Shown here: piece after piece, positions 53,336 to 63,785 of the stretch | Layout of the letters: the number at the start of each line of letters is the position of its first letter | Numbering within the stretch: position 1 is the first letter of the stretch | Assembly: GCA_950022655.1 (NCBI GenBank) | Contig: OX465584.1 | Location: forward strand, 4,039,694-4,103,693 | Source: Alentia gelatinosa | Taxonomy: Eukaryota > Annelida > Polychaeta > Phyllodocida > Polynoidae | DNA: 64,000 nucleotides | Direction of reading: 5' to 3' | Notes under the pieces: generated by a model | Told to the model about the DNA's origin: nothing | Seen by the model: only the letters and a program-made list of their open reading frames with translations | Database searches by the model: none | Program-made: the position numbers and the translations under genes

Positions 53336-53579
53336 CTCCAGTTACATGGAGGAATATTCGTGGTATATGTCTTGACAATCTGCCAAGGACTGTGTGTTTG
53401 TAATGTTCCTATTAATCAGGAAATAACCTAAGAAAGTGGTATGTCGTGCATATTCTCTATTGTTAGTGCGAGTCTCATGTCTATATGGTGAAATACGTTA
53501 GAAATCTCTTGCCTCAATAAAACTTTAGGATTGGGATAAACTAGACCACCAAAAACCACTGACAGAATCCCTTATTATT

Positions 53580-53705
53580 ATATACCTGTGGTAGTATATC
53601 CTACACATACGGCCCGCTCCTACCCATGTCGTATTTATATCCGTACGACACCTAGGTGACGTACAGGGTATGTATATGGCGTACGGGGCATGTACGGCGG
53701 CAAAA
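53580..53705. mobile_element. Palindrome-rich element family O, copy 1
   Basis: CCCATGTCGTATTTATATCC followed by GTACGACACCTAGGTGACGTAC is the reverse of the 56870-56945 block. Stems are built on GTACG and GACGTAC words. Confidence 0.5.
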
Positions 53706-53749
53706 TCCAAAAACTCCCCCAGAAGTAAGGTTAAAAATTGGATATTTTA

Positions 53750-53862
53750 AGGTATATAATAAAATCGGCGATCAGATGAACCTCTGCCTCCGGTATCGGT
53801 TCATCTGATCGCCGATTTTACCGCGTATTTTATCCGTACGGAGACAGTAAGCCTGTTTCTCA
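53750..53862 (-). mobile_element. GGAAACAGGG hairpin family, copy 4
   Basis: AAAATCGGCGATCAGATGAA and TTCATCTGATCGCCGATTTT are perfect complements of 22 bp or more. The centre TCTGCCTCCGGTATC and the right end CCGTACGGAGACAGTAAGCC tie it to 1302-1458. Confidence 0.65.
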
Positions 53863-54104
53863 ATAATACATTGTCTTGCCATAGCCAGGCAATGCTTCAA
53901 GGCATTGTCCTGTTGTTAAAGGGTTGACCATCGAGAGCCCACTCCAGTACAGATTCTCGGAGGTGCAGCAGGTACCCACGGGACTAACTCGCTCTCACCG
54001 CCCAACACCGTGTCCCTCACAGACGTCGTTCTCCACCACAGGTCTTCCCTCCGCCACACAGCAAGGCGTACTGCGGTGGAGATGGTGTGTGTCAGGTGAC
54101 GGAT

Positions 54105-54185
54105 CACTCTCCAAGCAGAGACGCTGTGCTTCGCTTGTATCTTGTATCTCTGCACTGACCTGTCTGTTTTGGGGGCAAGATCTGC
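54105..54185 (+). mobile_element. TIR element family K, left-end fragment
   Basis: CACTCTCCAAGCAGAGACGC, TATCTCTGCACTGACCTGTC and AAGATCTGCCCAATATGCTG match the first 80 bp of 21105. The rest is replaced by the G-rich array. Confidence 0.65.
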
Positions 54186-54189
54186 CCAA

Positions 54190-55880
54190 TATGCTGATAT
54201 TTCACCTTGTGGGAGGTGGAGGTGGGAGGGTGAGGTGGGTGGTGTGTGGGGTCGTGGGAGGTGGGAGGGTGGGGTTGTGGGAGGTGGAGGTGGGTGGTGT
54301 GTGGGGTTGTAGGAGGTAGAGTTGGGTGGGTGGAGGTGGGTGGTGTGTGGTGTTGTAGGAGGTAGGGGTGGGTGGGAGGTGGAGGTGGGTGGTGTGTGGG
54401 GTTGTGGGAGGTGGAGGTGGGTGGTGTGTGGGGTTGTAGGAGGTAGAGTTGGGTGGGTGGAGGTGGGTGGTGTGTGGTGTTGTAGGAGGTAGAGTTGGGT
54501 GGGTGGAGGTGGGTGGTGTGTGGTGTTGTAGGAGGTAGAGTTGGGTGGGTGGAGGTGGGTGGTGTGTGGTGTTGTAGGAGGTAGGGGTGGGTGGGAGGTG
54601 GAGGTGGGTGGTGTGTGGGGTTGTGGGAGGTGGAGGTGGGTGGTGTGTGGGGTTGTAGGAGGTAGAGTTGGGTGGGTGGAGGTGGGTGGTGTGTGGTGTT
54701 GTAGGAGGTAGGGGTGGGTGGGAGGTGGAGGTGGGTGGTGTGTGGGGTTGTGGGAGGTGGAGGTGGGTGGTGTGTGGGGTTGTAGGAGGTAGAGTTGGGT
54801 GGGTGGAGGTGGGTGGTGTGTGGTGTTGTAGGAGGTAGAGTTGGGTGGGTGGAGGTGGGTGGTGTGTGGTGTTGTAGGAGGTAGGGGTGGGTGGGAGGTG
54901 GAGGTGGGTGGTGTGTGGGGTTGTGGGAGGTGGAGGTGGGTGGTGTGTGGGGTTGTAGGAGGTAGAGTTGGGTGGGTGGAGGTGGGTGGTGTGTGGTGTT
55001 GTAGGAGGTAGGGGTGGGTGGGAGGTGGAGGTGGGTGGTGTGTGGGGTTGTGGGAGGTGGAGGTGGGTGGTGTGTGGGGTTGTAGGAGGTAGAGTTGGGT
55101 GGGTGGAGGTGGGTGGTGTGTGGTGTTGTAGGAGGTAGGGGTGGGTGGGAGGTGGAGGTGGGTGGTGTGTGGGGTTGTAGGAGGTAGGGGTGGGTGGGAG
55201 GTGGAGGTGGGTGGTGTTTGGGGTTGTAGGAGGTAGGGGTGGGTGGGAGGTGGAGGTGGGTGGTGTGTGGGGTTGTGGGAGGGTGGGGTTGTGGGAGGTG
55301 GAGGTGGGTGGTGTGTGGGGTTGTAGGAGGTAGAGGTGGGTGGGAGGTGGAGGTGGGTGGTGTGTGGTGTTGTAGGAGGTAGAGGTGGGTGGGAGGTGGA
55401 GGTGGGTGGTGTGTGGGGTTGTAGAAGGTAGAGGTGGGTGGGTGGGAGGTGGAGGTGGGTGGTGTGTGGGGTTGTGGGAGGTAGAGGTGGGTGGGTGGGA
55501 GGTGGAGGTGGGTGGTGTGTGGGGTTGTGGGAGGTGGGAGGGTGGGGTTGTGGGAGGTGGAGGTGGGTGGTGTTTGGGGTTGTAGGAGGTAGAGGTGGGT
55601 GGGTGGGAGGTGGAGGTGGGTGGTGTATGGGGTTGTGGGAGGTGGGAGGGTGGGGTTGTGGGAGGTGGAGGTGGGTGGTGTGTGGGGTTGTAGGAGGTAG
55701 AGGTGGGTGGGTAGGAGGTGGAGGTGGGTGGTGTGTGTGGTGTGGGGTGTGGGAGGTGGAGTTGGGAGGGTGGGATATGCAGGTGGGAGGGTGAGGTGGT
55801 TGGTGTGTTGGAGGTGGAGGAGGGTGTGCTGGGGTTGTGGGAGGGTGGGGAGGGTGAGTTGGGTGGGTGGTGTGGGGACT
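54190..55880 (+). repeat. G-rich minisatellite with a 1,526-bp C-free core
   Basis: Units built from GGAGGTGGAGGTGGGTGGTG, TGTGGGGTTGTAGGAGG and TAGAGTTGGGTGGG, arranged in higher-order blocks. No C occurs on the + strand from 54254 to 55779. Minus-strand frames of 573 and 661 codons (PPPTPHTTHLH type) result from the absence of stop triplets in the repeat and are not genes. GGG runs every few bases make quadruplex formation likely. Confidence 0.9.
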
Positions 55881-56110
55881 GGACAGGCCGGGGGCGTGCA
55901 CCAGGCCAGATGGCAGGTGTCAAGGTGCGGCCAGACAGCGGCCTCTCAACCCCACAGGGCGCGGGTCACCAGCCGCCACACTGAGATCACTGAGACACAC
56001 AACCTGAGACCATCCTCCAGCGGGCGATCCCTCCAGCGGGTATCGCCGCTCCTCAAAGTCCACCTCACCGCGCATTTAACACCAATCTCCGTGACACGTT
56101 TAGGCAGAGA
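55881..56110. other. GC-rich block flanking the array
   Basis: Mixed GC-rich sequence (GGCCAGACAGCGGCCTCTC, CGGGCGATCCCTCCAGCGGG). Several frames are open but none is preferred and no domain is visible. Confidence 0.3.
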
Positions 56111-56600
56111 TGACAGCTTCCCATGGAAATCCACTGTTTTCTTTAATTATCAGTATATGAAATTGGATTATTCTAATTAAGCCTTATTCGTCCTAATTAC
56201 AGACATGTGATTTTATTTCCCGAATTTTTGTTCGCATTTCCGGATTTTTGACGTCTCAATGATTATTATTGAGATCAATGTAAATCCCAGAGGAAAGTAA
56301 GTTAACAATAAAAACGCCATTATAGCTCTCAGCTGAGGGCAAAATTCCACCTGGACTAACTCAAAATACACGCCCCTGAACACCCTGGCACCCTTTCGGG
56401 GATGATTTTTTTCAAATCCCATGCCTGTTAAGGTTCACCTTCAGCGCATTTAAGAGCAGAACTAAAAGGATTTACCCCCATGGTCCGTTTAGTCAGAGAG
56501 GAAATTCACCTTTTTAAATTTTCAGTATATAAAATAATCTTACCTTGATTTCTATTTTTTAGGTTTTTAATTCCGCATTTAAAATTTCATTTTGTTCTTT
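56111..56600. repeat. Two diverged copies of a 120-bp segment
   Basis: CATGGAAATCCACTG with TTTTCTTTAATTATCAGTAT (56120-56160) is echoed by GAAATTCACCTTTTTAAATT with TTCAGTATATAAAATA (56500-56535). Each is preceded by CGCATTTAA and a GTTTAG.CAGAGA motif. These resemble dispersed family N. Confidence 0.4.
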
Positions 56601-56830
56601 AAAGCGGGAAATGTTGGATATACATCAATAGGATTTCAATACTATTAACTTCTATGTACAGTTACATGTGACAGATATAAGCATTTCATTTATTGCATTA
56701 GTTATTAATCCTTTGACTGGTATTCAATATGGATTACTATGCATAATTACCTTGCTCTCATTGTATGACCTTGCTCTATTTTTGTATTTTTTGGTTTTGA
56801 TAACAACATCACAAACACACTTATATAGCA
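56601..56830. other. Anonymous spacer
   Basis: AT-rich; nothing recognised. Confidence 0.3.
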
Positions 56831-56990
56831 TGATGATTGACAGGACAGGGTACATAGCGGTTGGCAAACAAAAACGTGACGTCACCATATACCACGTACG
56901 TCACAGTGTGACGTACGGGTATAAATACGACATGGGTTGGAGCTAGGGGTATACATAGTTGATATGGCCATAGGTAAAAAGTAATAAACT
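56831..56990. mobile_element. Palindrome-rich element family O, copy 2
   Basis: ACGTACGTCACAGTGTGACGTACG is a loopless palindrome here (56895-56918, described by its halves ACGTACGTCACA and TGTGACGTACG). The flanks GTATAAATACGACATGGG match 53580-53705. A TGACGTCA (CRE-like) octamer lies at 56878-56885. Confidence 0.55.
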
Positions 56991-57400
56991 GAAAGAAGTA
57001 TAGTTTGCGTGCATTTACCCCGCATCCTTAGACTGCGTGAGGACCATGCGTGCACGCGAGATTCGTAGAGACCTCCTTCAGTGTAGGCTTCTATTGTTAC
57101 TACCCCTCAGAGGACAATTATTGCTGACACAACAGATACAACATGCAATCTAGAGATACCCTGAAAGGTATTGACGTGTGAGAATGATACTCAATTCTCA
57201 GCAGCCACACAATCTTATATGTAATTATGGGGACAGCGGTGCAAACGGCAAAAATCAGATGTAAAAAATCTGCGGTTTCGTTGATCAATGTTCTGGTTCC
57301 ACCTGCCAACTTATTTTTGTTCCCTCTTGTAGAATAACAATTCCCGACAAAATCAACCCATTTTTACTCGATCGGCAAGTCTTTTATTGGGAACAACCCA
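56991..57400. other. Anonymous spacer
   Basis: Nothing recognised. Confidence 0.3.
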
Positions 57401-57409
57401 ATAGTCACT

Positions 57410-57586
57410 GTAAAGGGTAAGATGAATTCAAAAACCCATTCAAGTTTAGGGTCAGAGCTCGTATCCCATCTCGTTTGAATCGCTACGTAATTGACGTGGC
57501 TTCGCCTTGTGAATTACGACGCTATTCAAACGAGATGGGATATGAGCTCTGACCCTAAACTTTCATAGGCTTCCTCTATAGTCAGA
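57410..57586 (-). mobile_element. Foldback MITE family B, copy 4
   Basis: AGGGTAAGATGAATTC, TTTAGGGTCAGAGCTCGTAT, apex TTGACGTGGCTTCGCCTTGTG and the end ACTTTCATAGGCTTCCTCTA. The outer B part is missing and family E sequence follows directly. Confidence 0.75.
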
Positions 57587-57720
57587 TCCCATAACCATGG
57601 TATACGGATTCAAAACCGTGGTATACGGCCTCAAAGCATTGGTATACGGGAAAATAGTCCTTTTGTGCTATAGAGCTAAAAAATAGTCCCTAGTGATATA
57701 CTATTTAATATAAATAGGCC
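57587..57720 (+). mobile_element. Element family E, left-part fragment
   Basis: CCATAACCATGGTATACGGA, GCCTCAAAGCATTGGTATAC and GAAAATAGTCC match 15935-16055. It is the second case of B joined to E. Confidence 0.6.
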
Positions 57721-58310
57721 ACATCTGTGGTTTACCTGTTTGCACGTGTTCCACGTACGTGTTCCATGTACGTGTCATTGATGCACGCACGTGGAATAAG
57801 GTATCACAATACAGAATTGACTGCACCTGCGTGATTGGCGTTTGGAGTAGACAAGTCATGTGTTAGTACTCATCCAGCCTATTGTACCACATGATTGTCA
57901 CCCGTGTGGAAAAAAAAATCATGAAAGGGTTTATTTTTCAAGGTCAGTGAATTGGCAGGGAATTCAGGAATTATTAAGGCAATAGGATGCTGTAGGGGAA
58001 AGTGTTTCCGTTCAACGCCACATAGTGGTGAGTTCCTTAGTTAAGCCGTCGCTCGGACAAACACGGCCGAGTCCGGCCGCCTGCCTATAGAGACACACAG
58101 CTATCACACCTAGAGTGTGAACGGTGGGTGTGATTACAGGAATGTTTTTTTTTTTGACAGATTAGACTGCTAGAGCAAACTAGGCCATTGTATTAACGAA
58201 TAGGGGCTGTCTAAACTTCATAGATAATGATTATTTTGGTTTTAATTTGGAAAATGATAAGTATATGATAGCCAATGTATTATTGCGAAGGATATTATCA
58301 CTTTAAAGGG
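57721..58310. other. Anonymous stretch with CACGTACGTG palindromes
   Basis: GTTCCACGTACGTGTTCC and ATGCACGCACGTGG at 57745-57795 form overlapping short palindromes. The rest is unassigned. Confidence 0.4.
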
Positions 58311-58311
58311 G

Positions 58312-58637
58312 TCGTTCCACCAACACGATGAATTTATGTGTCATATCTTGGTATATCTTGTTATATCATACAATATCGCGATATGTCTTACCTCCTTTGC
58401 TGCGACACGTCTTGCGCAATGGTTTGCGTATTTTTTCGCGATGATGTATGTCTACTTTGGTGCTCCACCAATGCGATCTATTGCCGACATATCGTTACAA
58501 GAGCAGAGCAAAGGTGCTTCACCAAACATGATTTGCGGCAAAAATGCCCACAGTTACTCAAAACATAGCGAGATTTAGCAAGACAACCAAATTGTGAGAA
58601 ATTTCGCTATATCTTGTGTGGAACCAGCACTCAAGGT
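58312..58637. mobile_element. Possible TIR element (GTTCCACCAACAC ends)
   Basis: The left end GTCGTTCCACCAACACGAT pairs partly with the right end GATATAGC...TGTGTGGAACCAGCAC. Internally TATATCTTG and GCGATATGTC words recur in both orientations. The 76- and 80-codon frames inside are not recognised. Confidence 0.35.
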
Positions 58638-59149
58638 GCCTTCCCTGTTGGTTAGATGTACTAATAAAAATGCGATCACATGTAAATTAATACTGATGTA
58701 GGCCGATTCTTCTCCATCATTGCCATTGCAGTTCACGCACACAAAGAAACGTCGTTCATTGATTGTAAAAGTGTCAGGCTAAAGAGGCTTTGCAAGATGG
58801 AGGTGCGGGTGTGGCTTCTCACTCTCCAAGCACCTCCCCACTGGGTCTCCCAACTCAGCCTAAAACAGTCAGCTGATTTTAATCTACAGTTATTAATGCT
58901 AATCCCTCGAAATAAATCAAAGCCATTTTCTTCCACTTCACCACCAAAATCCCCATCAGATATAAGCTTTTAGAGACTGCGACAAAAGGTTCTGAGTGGT
59001 CGGAGCTTGATGGATTTTCTTGTACTATTTTGGAGATTATTTTCTAAAACTAAAAGGTTTTGTAATTTGTAAGCCGTAGCGTAAATGATTCTAGACATTA
59101 AGGAACTATGACCTAACGCTTAAGTTGTAAAGATCGCTGCTGTGCAATG
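58638..59149. other. Anonymous stretch
   Basis: CTCACTCTCCAAGCACCTCC near 58820 resembles the end of family K. Otherwise unassigned. Confidence 0.3.
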
Positions 59150-59425
59150 GTATGGAAGTTTACGGAGTTTATATCCCATCGAGTTTGAATCGCGTAGTAA
59201 TTCACATGGTGAAGCTGTGTGAATTATGTAGCTATTCAAACAAGATAGGATTGAGCTCTGACCCTAGACTTGAATAGGTTTCTGAAATTATCTCTCCTCT
59301 CACATTGACCAATTGGCTAACATTTGTGACATAATCCCCATTTAGTTTCTTTTTAAATACTCCGTGGGTATTGAGTTCCCGATAGTAAGTCTATAGGGAA
59401 AATACCAGCGGTGAGATAATAAACA
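59150..59425 (+). mobile_element. Foldback MITE family B, copy 5
   Basis: GAGTTTATATCCCATCGAGT, the apex TTCACATGGTGAAGCTGTGTG (decayed relative to other copies), GAGCTCTGACCCTAGACTTG, GAATAGGTTTCTGAAATTAT and the outer ATACCAGCGGTGAGATAA. Confidence 0.7.
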
Positions 59426-59754
59426 GTAAATCTGAACATGTAAACTCTGCCCAAAATGGGGGGGGGGGAAGAAAAAAATTGAGCACACGCTTCAATTAGT
59501 ACGAGACAGGAAAAGAAATTAGTATAAGTGTGCTATTGTTCTTGCAAATAGTTAGATAAGCTTTTTAAAGTTTCTTATGTACAATCTTTGATTTCAGACA
59601 TTGTTCTACGTTGGAGTGATCACTTGTAGCCCTTTGGATAGTCCATTATGTGCAGATGGAAAGTTCACATGTATTTTCTACCCGAACTTACTGTAACTCT
59701 TTTAGTTCAATAAATAGAACGAAGCTCGATATTAAAAAAAAACAAAAAAACATG
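59426..59754. other. Anonymous spacer
   Basis: A 10-G run near 59459 and an A-run near 59735 are the only notable features. Confidence 0.35.
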
Positions 59755-60460
59755 TAAATGTGAGCTGCCCGTGTGGTGGATACAGAGAGGAGACATTGTG
59801 AGGAGCAGCTCGGCTGACCGCCGTGAGCTGCCCGTGTGGTAGATACAGAGAGGAGACATTGTGAGGAGCGGCTCGGCTGACCGCCGTGCGCTGCCCGTGT
59901 GGTAGATACAGAGAGGAGACATTGTGAGGAGCAGCTCGGCTGACCGCTGTGAGCTGCCCGTGTGGTGGATACAGAGACATTGTGAGGAGCGGCTCGGCTG
60001 ACCGCTGTGAGCTGCCCGTGTGGTAGATACAGAGAGGAGACATTGTGAGGAGCGGCTCGGCTGACCGCTGTGAGCTGCCCGTGTGGTAGATACAGAGAGG
60101 AGACATTGTGAGGAGCGGCTCGGCTGACCGCTGTGAGCTGCCCGTGTGGTAGATACAGAGAGGAGACATTGTGAGGAGCGGCTCGGCTGACCGCTGTGAG
60201 CTGCCCGTGTGGTAGATACAGAGAGGAGATATTGTGAGGAGCGGCTCGGCTGACCGCCGTGAGCTGCCCATGTGGTAGATACAGAGAGGAGACATTGTGA
60301 GGAGCGGCTCGGCTGACCGCTGTGAGCTGCCCGTGTGGTGGATACAGAGACATTGTGAGGAGCGGCTCGGCTGACCGCTGTGAGCTGCCCGTGTGGTGGA
60401 TACAGAGAGGAGATATTGTGAGGAGCGGCTCGGCTGACCGCTGTGAGATGCCCATGTGGA
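59755..60460. repeat. 63-bp minisatellite, 12 units
   Basis: GAGCTGCCCGTGTGGTAGAT, ACAGAGAGGAGACATTGTGA and GGAGCGGCTCGGCTGACCGC, period 63 bp. Two units are 5 bp shorter (ACAGAGACATTG), which breaks any single reading frame; the 255- and 260-codon minus-strand frames are therefore artefacts. Confidence 0.9.
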
Positions 60461-60569
60461 CTGATCCTGGTTCTTATGACTGCTCACTGACAGGGCGAGC
60501 AGAAAGGATGACATGCGACATTCTCCGTTCCCCTTAACCCTCTACAGGTGGAGATTTCTGGCAGAGCAG

Positions 60570-60612
60570 TAGGGACTTAGCTCAGTGGGTAAGCCACTGG
60601 ACTTGTAACATA
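60570..60612 (+). mobile_element. tRNA-type SINE head fragment
   Basis: GGGACTTAGCTCAGTGGG and CACTGGACTTGTAAC are the A-box and anticodon-loop parts of the SINE head. The B box and body are missing. Confidence 0.55.
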
Positions 60613-60634
60613 CTAAAATCATGTAAAATTGCTG

Positions 60635-60850
60635 TTTATAGTTTCCCCCATTTACCCCATGAGAAACACAGCATGCTGGCAATGTAACATAGTGTCCACC
60701 ATTTACCCCATGAGAAATGCAGAATGCTGGCGATGTAGCAAAGTGTCCACCATTTTCCCTGTGAAATGGAGTATGCATAGTATCCACCATTTACCCAACC
60801 AGAAACATAGCATGCTGGCGATGTAGTGACGTATCCAGCTTCCCCTATAC
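60635..60850. repeat. 50-bp minisatellite, satellite to the larger block
   Basis: Four units of CACCATTTACCCCATGAGAA and ACACAGCATGCTGGCAATGT. The same unit makes up much of 61640-62935. Confidence 0.75.
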
Positions 60851-61525
60851 CCACAGTCTTAAGAGCCGCCTGTATTATAGGTCAGGAAGGTATATTAGGG
60901 ACTATAGTGGGATCCGGATTCGATTTGTGTTTCCCTAAAAATTCTTATAGATTGACATGTGCTGCATATCTGATTAGTTTAAGGAAGCATTTGTTTGTAA
61001 ATAATAACTAAAGGAAAAACATTGTCTGAAATTATAATATGAAAATATTGAATTATCTCCAACCAAGCCTTAGTTCTCTATTTTTTGCCTACAACAACAA
61101 TGCTATAACATATGGCGCATATCACAAAAAGAGGCTTTTTGCTACTTTTCTAATTTGATAACAAAACAGTCCGTTTTGACTTCGACTATGAGTACAATAA
61201 AAGTTAAGATATCAAAATGATCCTCAAACAAATCTCTACTTGATTAAACTGGGCTTTGATTTTGCTTTCATATGGAATTCTATCTCATATTCTAGAAGGT
61301 CAACATTTTGCCCAACTTTTAGCAGGATTTCAGAGAAATGTGTCAAAAATGAAAACAGATAAATCCCCTCAATAAATTCTAAACATATATGAAAATAAAG
61401 CCCATAATCTCTGGTTTAATATGGTACCATTTGTAAATCTGTATCCTTTTTATAGCCTAAGTTATGAGAACTTTTGTATAGCAAGTCAAAAATAACTAGT
61501 TTTCAGTCCCCAATATGGTTGCAAG
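60851..61525. other. Anonymous spacer
   Basis: AT-rich unique sequence separating two parts of the same minisatellite. Confidence 0.35.
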
Positions 61526-61529
61526 GCCT

Positions 61530-63050
61530 ATAGCTGTCTGAGATTCTGCGTACCCACAGAGGAGCAGCTCTCAGTGAAAGGTGATGAGAGGGCGAGTTGC
61601 TCACTCCGAGCTAATGTGGCGAGCAGCGAGTGAGCCATATACGGAATGGAGTATGCATAGTTTCCACCATTTACCCTGTGAGAAACATAGCATACCGACA
61701 ATGTAGTGAAGTATCCACCATATATCCCATGAGTAACAAAATGTACTGGTGAAGTAGCATAATGTCCACCATTTACCCCTTGGGAAACATAGCATGCTGG
61801 GAATGTAGCGTAGTATCCACCATTTACCCAACAAGAAACATAGCACACTGACAATGTAGTAAAGTGTCCACCATTTACCCTGTGAAATGGAGTATGCATA
61901 GTTTCCACCATTTACCCCGCGAGAAACATAGCGTGCTAGCGATGTAGCGACGTGTCCACAAACCCCCATATACCCACAGTGGTGAGAGCCGCCAGTGTAC
62001 CCACAGATTAGCAGCTCTGGGTGAAGGATGATGAGAGAGCGAGCGGCTCACTCCGAGCTAATGCAGAAAGTATCCACCACGAGAAACAAAATGTACTGGC
62101 GATGTAGCATAATGTCCACCATTTATCTCATGAGAAATGCTGCATGCTAGCAGTGTAGCATAGTTTCCCCCATTTACCCCGAAAGAAACCTAGCATACTG
62201 ACAATGTAGCGTAGTATCCACCATTTACCCAATGAGAAACATAGCGTGCTGGCGCTGTAGCGACGTGTCCACATACCCCTATATACCCACGGTGGTGAGA
62301 GCCGCCTGTATTAGCTCCCTGAGACTCAGCGTACCCACAGATGAGCAACTCTCAGTGAAGGATGATGAGAGGGCGAGCGGCTCACTCCGAGCTAATGGGG
62401 CGAGCAGTGAACAAGCCATATACGCTGCGAAACAGTGTATACATAGCTTCCCCCATTTACCCAATGAGAGAATATGCATGCTGGCAATGTAGTATAGTTT
62501 CCACCGTTTACCTTGCGAGAAACATAGCATGCTTGCAATGTAGCGAAATGTCCTCCATTTATCCCATGAGAAACATAGCGTGCTGGCGCTGTAGCGACGT
62601 GTCCACATACCCCTATATACCCGCAGTGGTGAGAGCCGCCTGTATTAGCTCTCTGAGACTCAGCGTACCCACAGATGAGCAACTCTCAGTGAAGGATGAT
62701 GAGAGGGCGAGCGGCTCACTCCGAGCTAATGCGGCGAGCAGTGAACAAGCCATATACGCTGCGAAACAGTGTATACATAGCTTCCCCCATTTACCCAATG
62801 AGAGAATATGCATGCTGGCAATGTAGTATAGTTTCCACCGTTTACCTTGCGAGAAACATAGCATGCTTGCAATGTAGCGAAATGTCCTCCATTTACCCCA
62901 CGAGGAAACATAGCGTGCTGGCGCTGTAGCGACGTGTTCACATACCCCTATATACCCGCAGTGGTGAGAGCCGCCTGTATTAGCTCCCTGAGACTCTCAG
63001 TGAAGATGATGAGTGGGCGAGCTGCTCACTCCGAGCTAATGCGGCGAGCG
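61530..63050. repeat. Higher-order repeat: 50-bp units within a 334-bp unit
   Basis: The 50-bp unit (CCACCATTTACCC, GAGAAACATAGCATGCTGGC) is interspersed with a longer block (GGTGAGAGCCGCCTGTATTA, GCGAGCGGCTCACTCCGAGC). From about 62234 the compound repeats with a period of 334 bp (62234, 62568, 62902). Copies two and three are nearly identical, so the higher-order amplification is recent. Confidence 0.85.
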
Positions 63051-63052
63051 GC

Positions 63053-63135
63053 GGACCATCTCCCGCCGAGCAAACTGTACCTGATCACCGCCACAACGGG
63101 CGAGGTTATCGACTCGGAGCATGCAATATTTATAT
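63053..63135 (+). other. Short GC-rich open patch
   Basis: Right after the repeat ends, GACCATCTCCCGCCGAGCAA continues in an open frame reading PPSKLYLITATTGEVIDSEH. This is protein-like but only about 27 codons of unique sequence. No family is recognised. Confidence 0.2.
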
Positions 63136-63279
63136 CATGGAGAGTCCTGCATGGTAGCCGCCCTACGGAAGGAGGAAGGCAATAGAGATGGCAGGATCTA
63201 GACTTGCTCAAGGCCTTTTATTGTGGACTACAGATAGCAGCATCCCACTATTCCAAGGAAATCCACTTTTTTATTTTTA

Positions 63280-63560
63280 GTATACGGTAAAATCCCACTA
63301 TTGGGACACCCCGCTTAAGGCGACAATTTGCTCGGAACAGAAATTTTGATTTGGTTTACTGCAACCCCACTTAAGGAGCCACCCCGCTGAAGGGGAAACC
63401 CCGCTTAAGGAGACACCCCGCTTAAGGAGACACCCCGCTTAAGGAGACACTCCGCTTAAGGGGACACCCCGCTTAAGGGGACACCCCGCTTAAGGGGGCA
63501 CCCCGCTTAAGGGGCCACCCCGCTTAAGGGGACACCCCGCTTAAGGGGTCGATTTGCTCG
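63280..63560 (+). repeat. 17-bp array derived from a pogo-type terminus
   Basis: After CGGTAAAATCCCAC and TTTGCTCGGAACAGAAATTT, the word GACACCCCGCTTAAGGG or a one-base variant is repeated about ten times (63380-63545). TTTGCTCGGAACAGAAATTT then recurs. The repeated word is the subterminal motif of the pogo-like elements. Confidence 0.8.
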
Positions 63561-63714
63561 GAACAGAAATTTTGGACTTACGAAAAACTTTGTATGGACA
63601 ACCGTTTTGTTCTTTGTTCTTTTGTGTGCCACCTTGACGTGATCGGTTGAAAATCACATACCATAATTATGAACCATTCTCGTCAATAAACAAATATTTC
63701 AAAAAGAAGGAAAA

Positions 63715-63785
63715 AAATGGGCATTGAGTACGAGTTCCCAATGTTAAGTTCATGGGGTAAAAATAGCAGGGGTGAGATAATACAT
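63715..63785 (-). mobile_element. Family B/C outer-end fragment
   Basis: GGCATTGAGTACGAGTTCCC, AATGTTAAGTTCATGGGG and AGGGGTGAGATAATA match the outer part of B3 and C3. Confidence 0.5.

Noticed and set aside
53916..55923. Open frames of 573 and 661 codons on the minus strand
   Set aside because: They are translations of a C-free G-rich array read in reverse, in two frames. The composition (P, T, H only) follows from the repeat.
59688..60514. Minus-strand frames of 255 and 260 codons
   Set aside because: The period of 63 bp keeps frames open, and 5-bp differences between units shift the frame, which a coding repeat would not tolerate.
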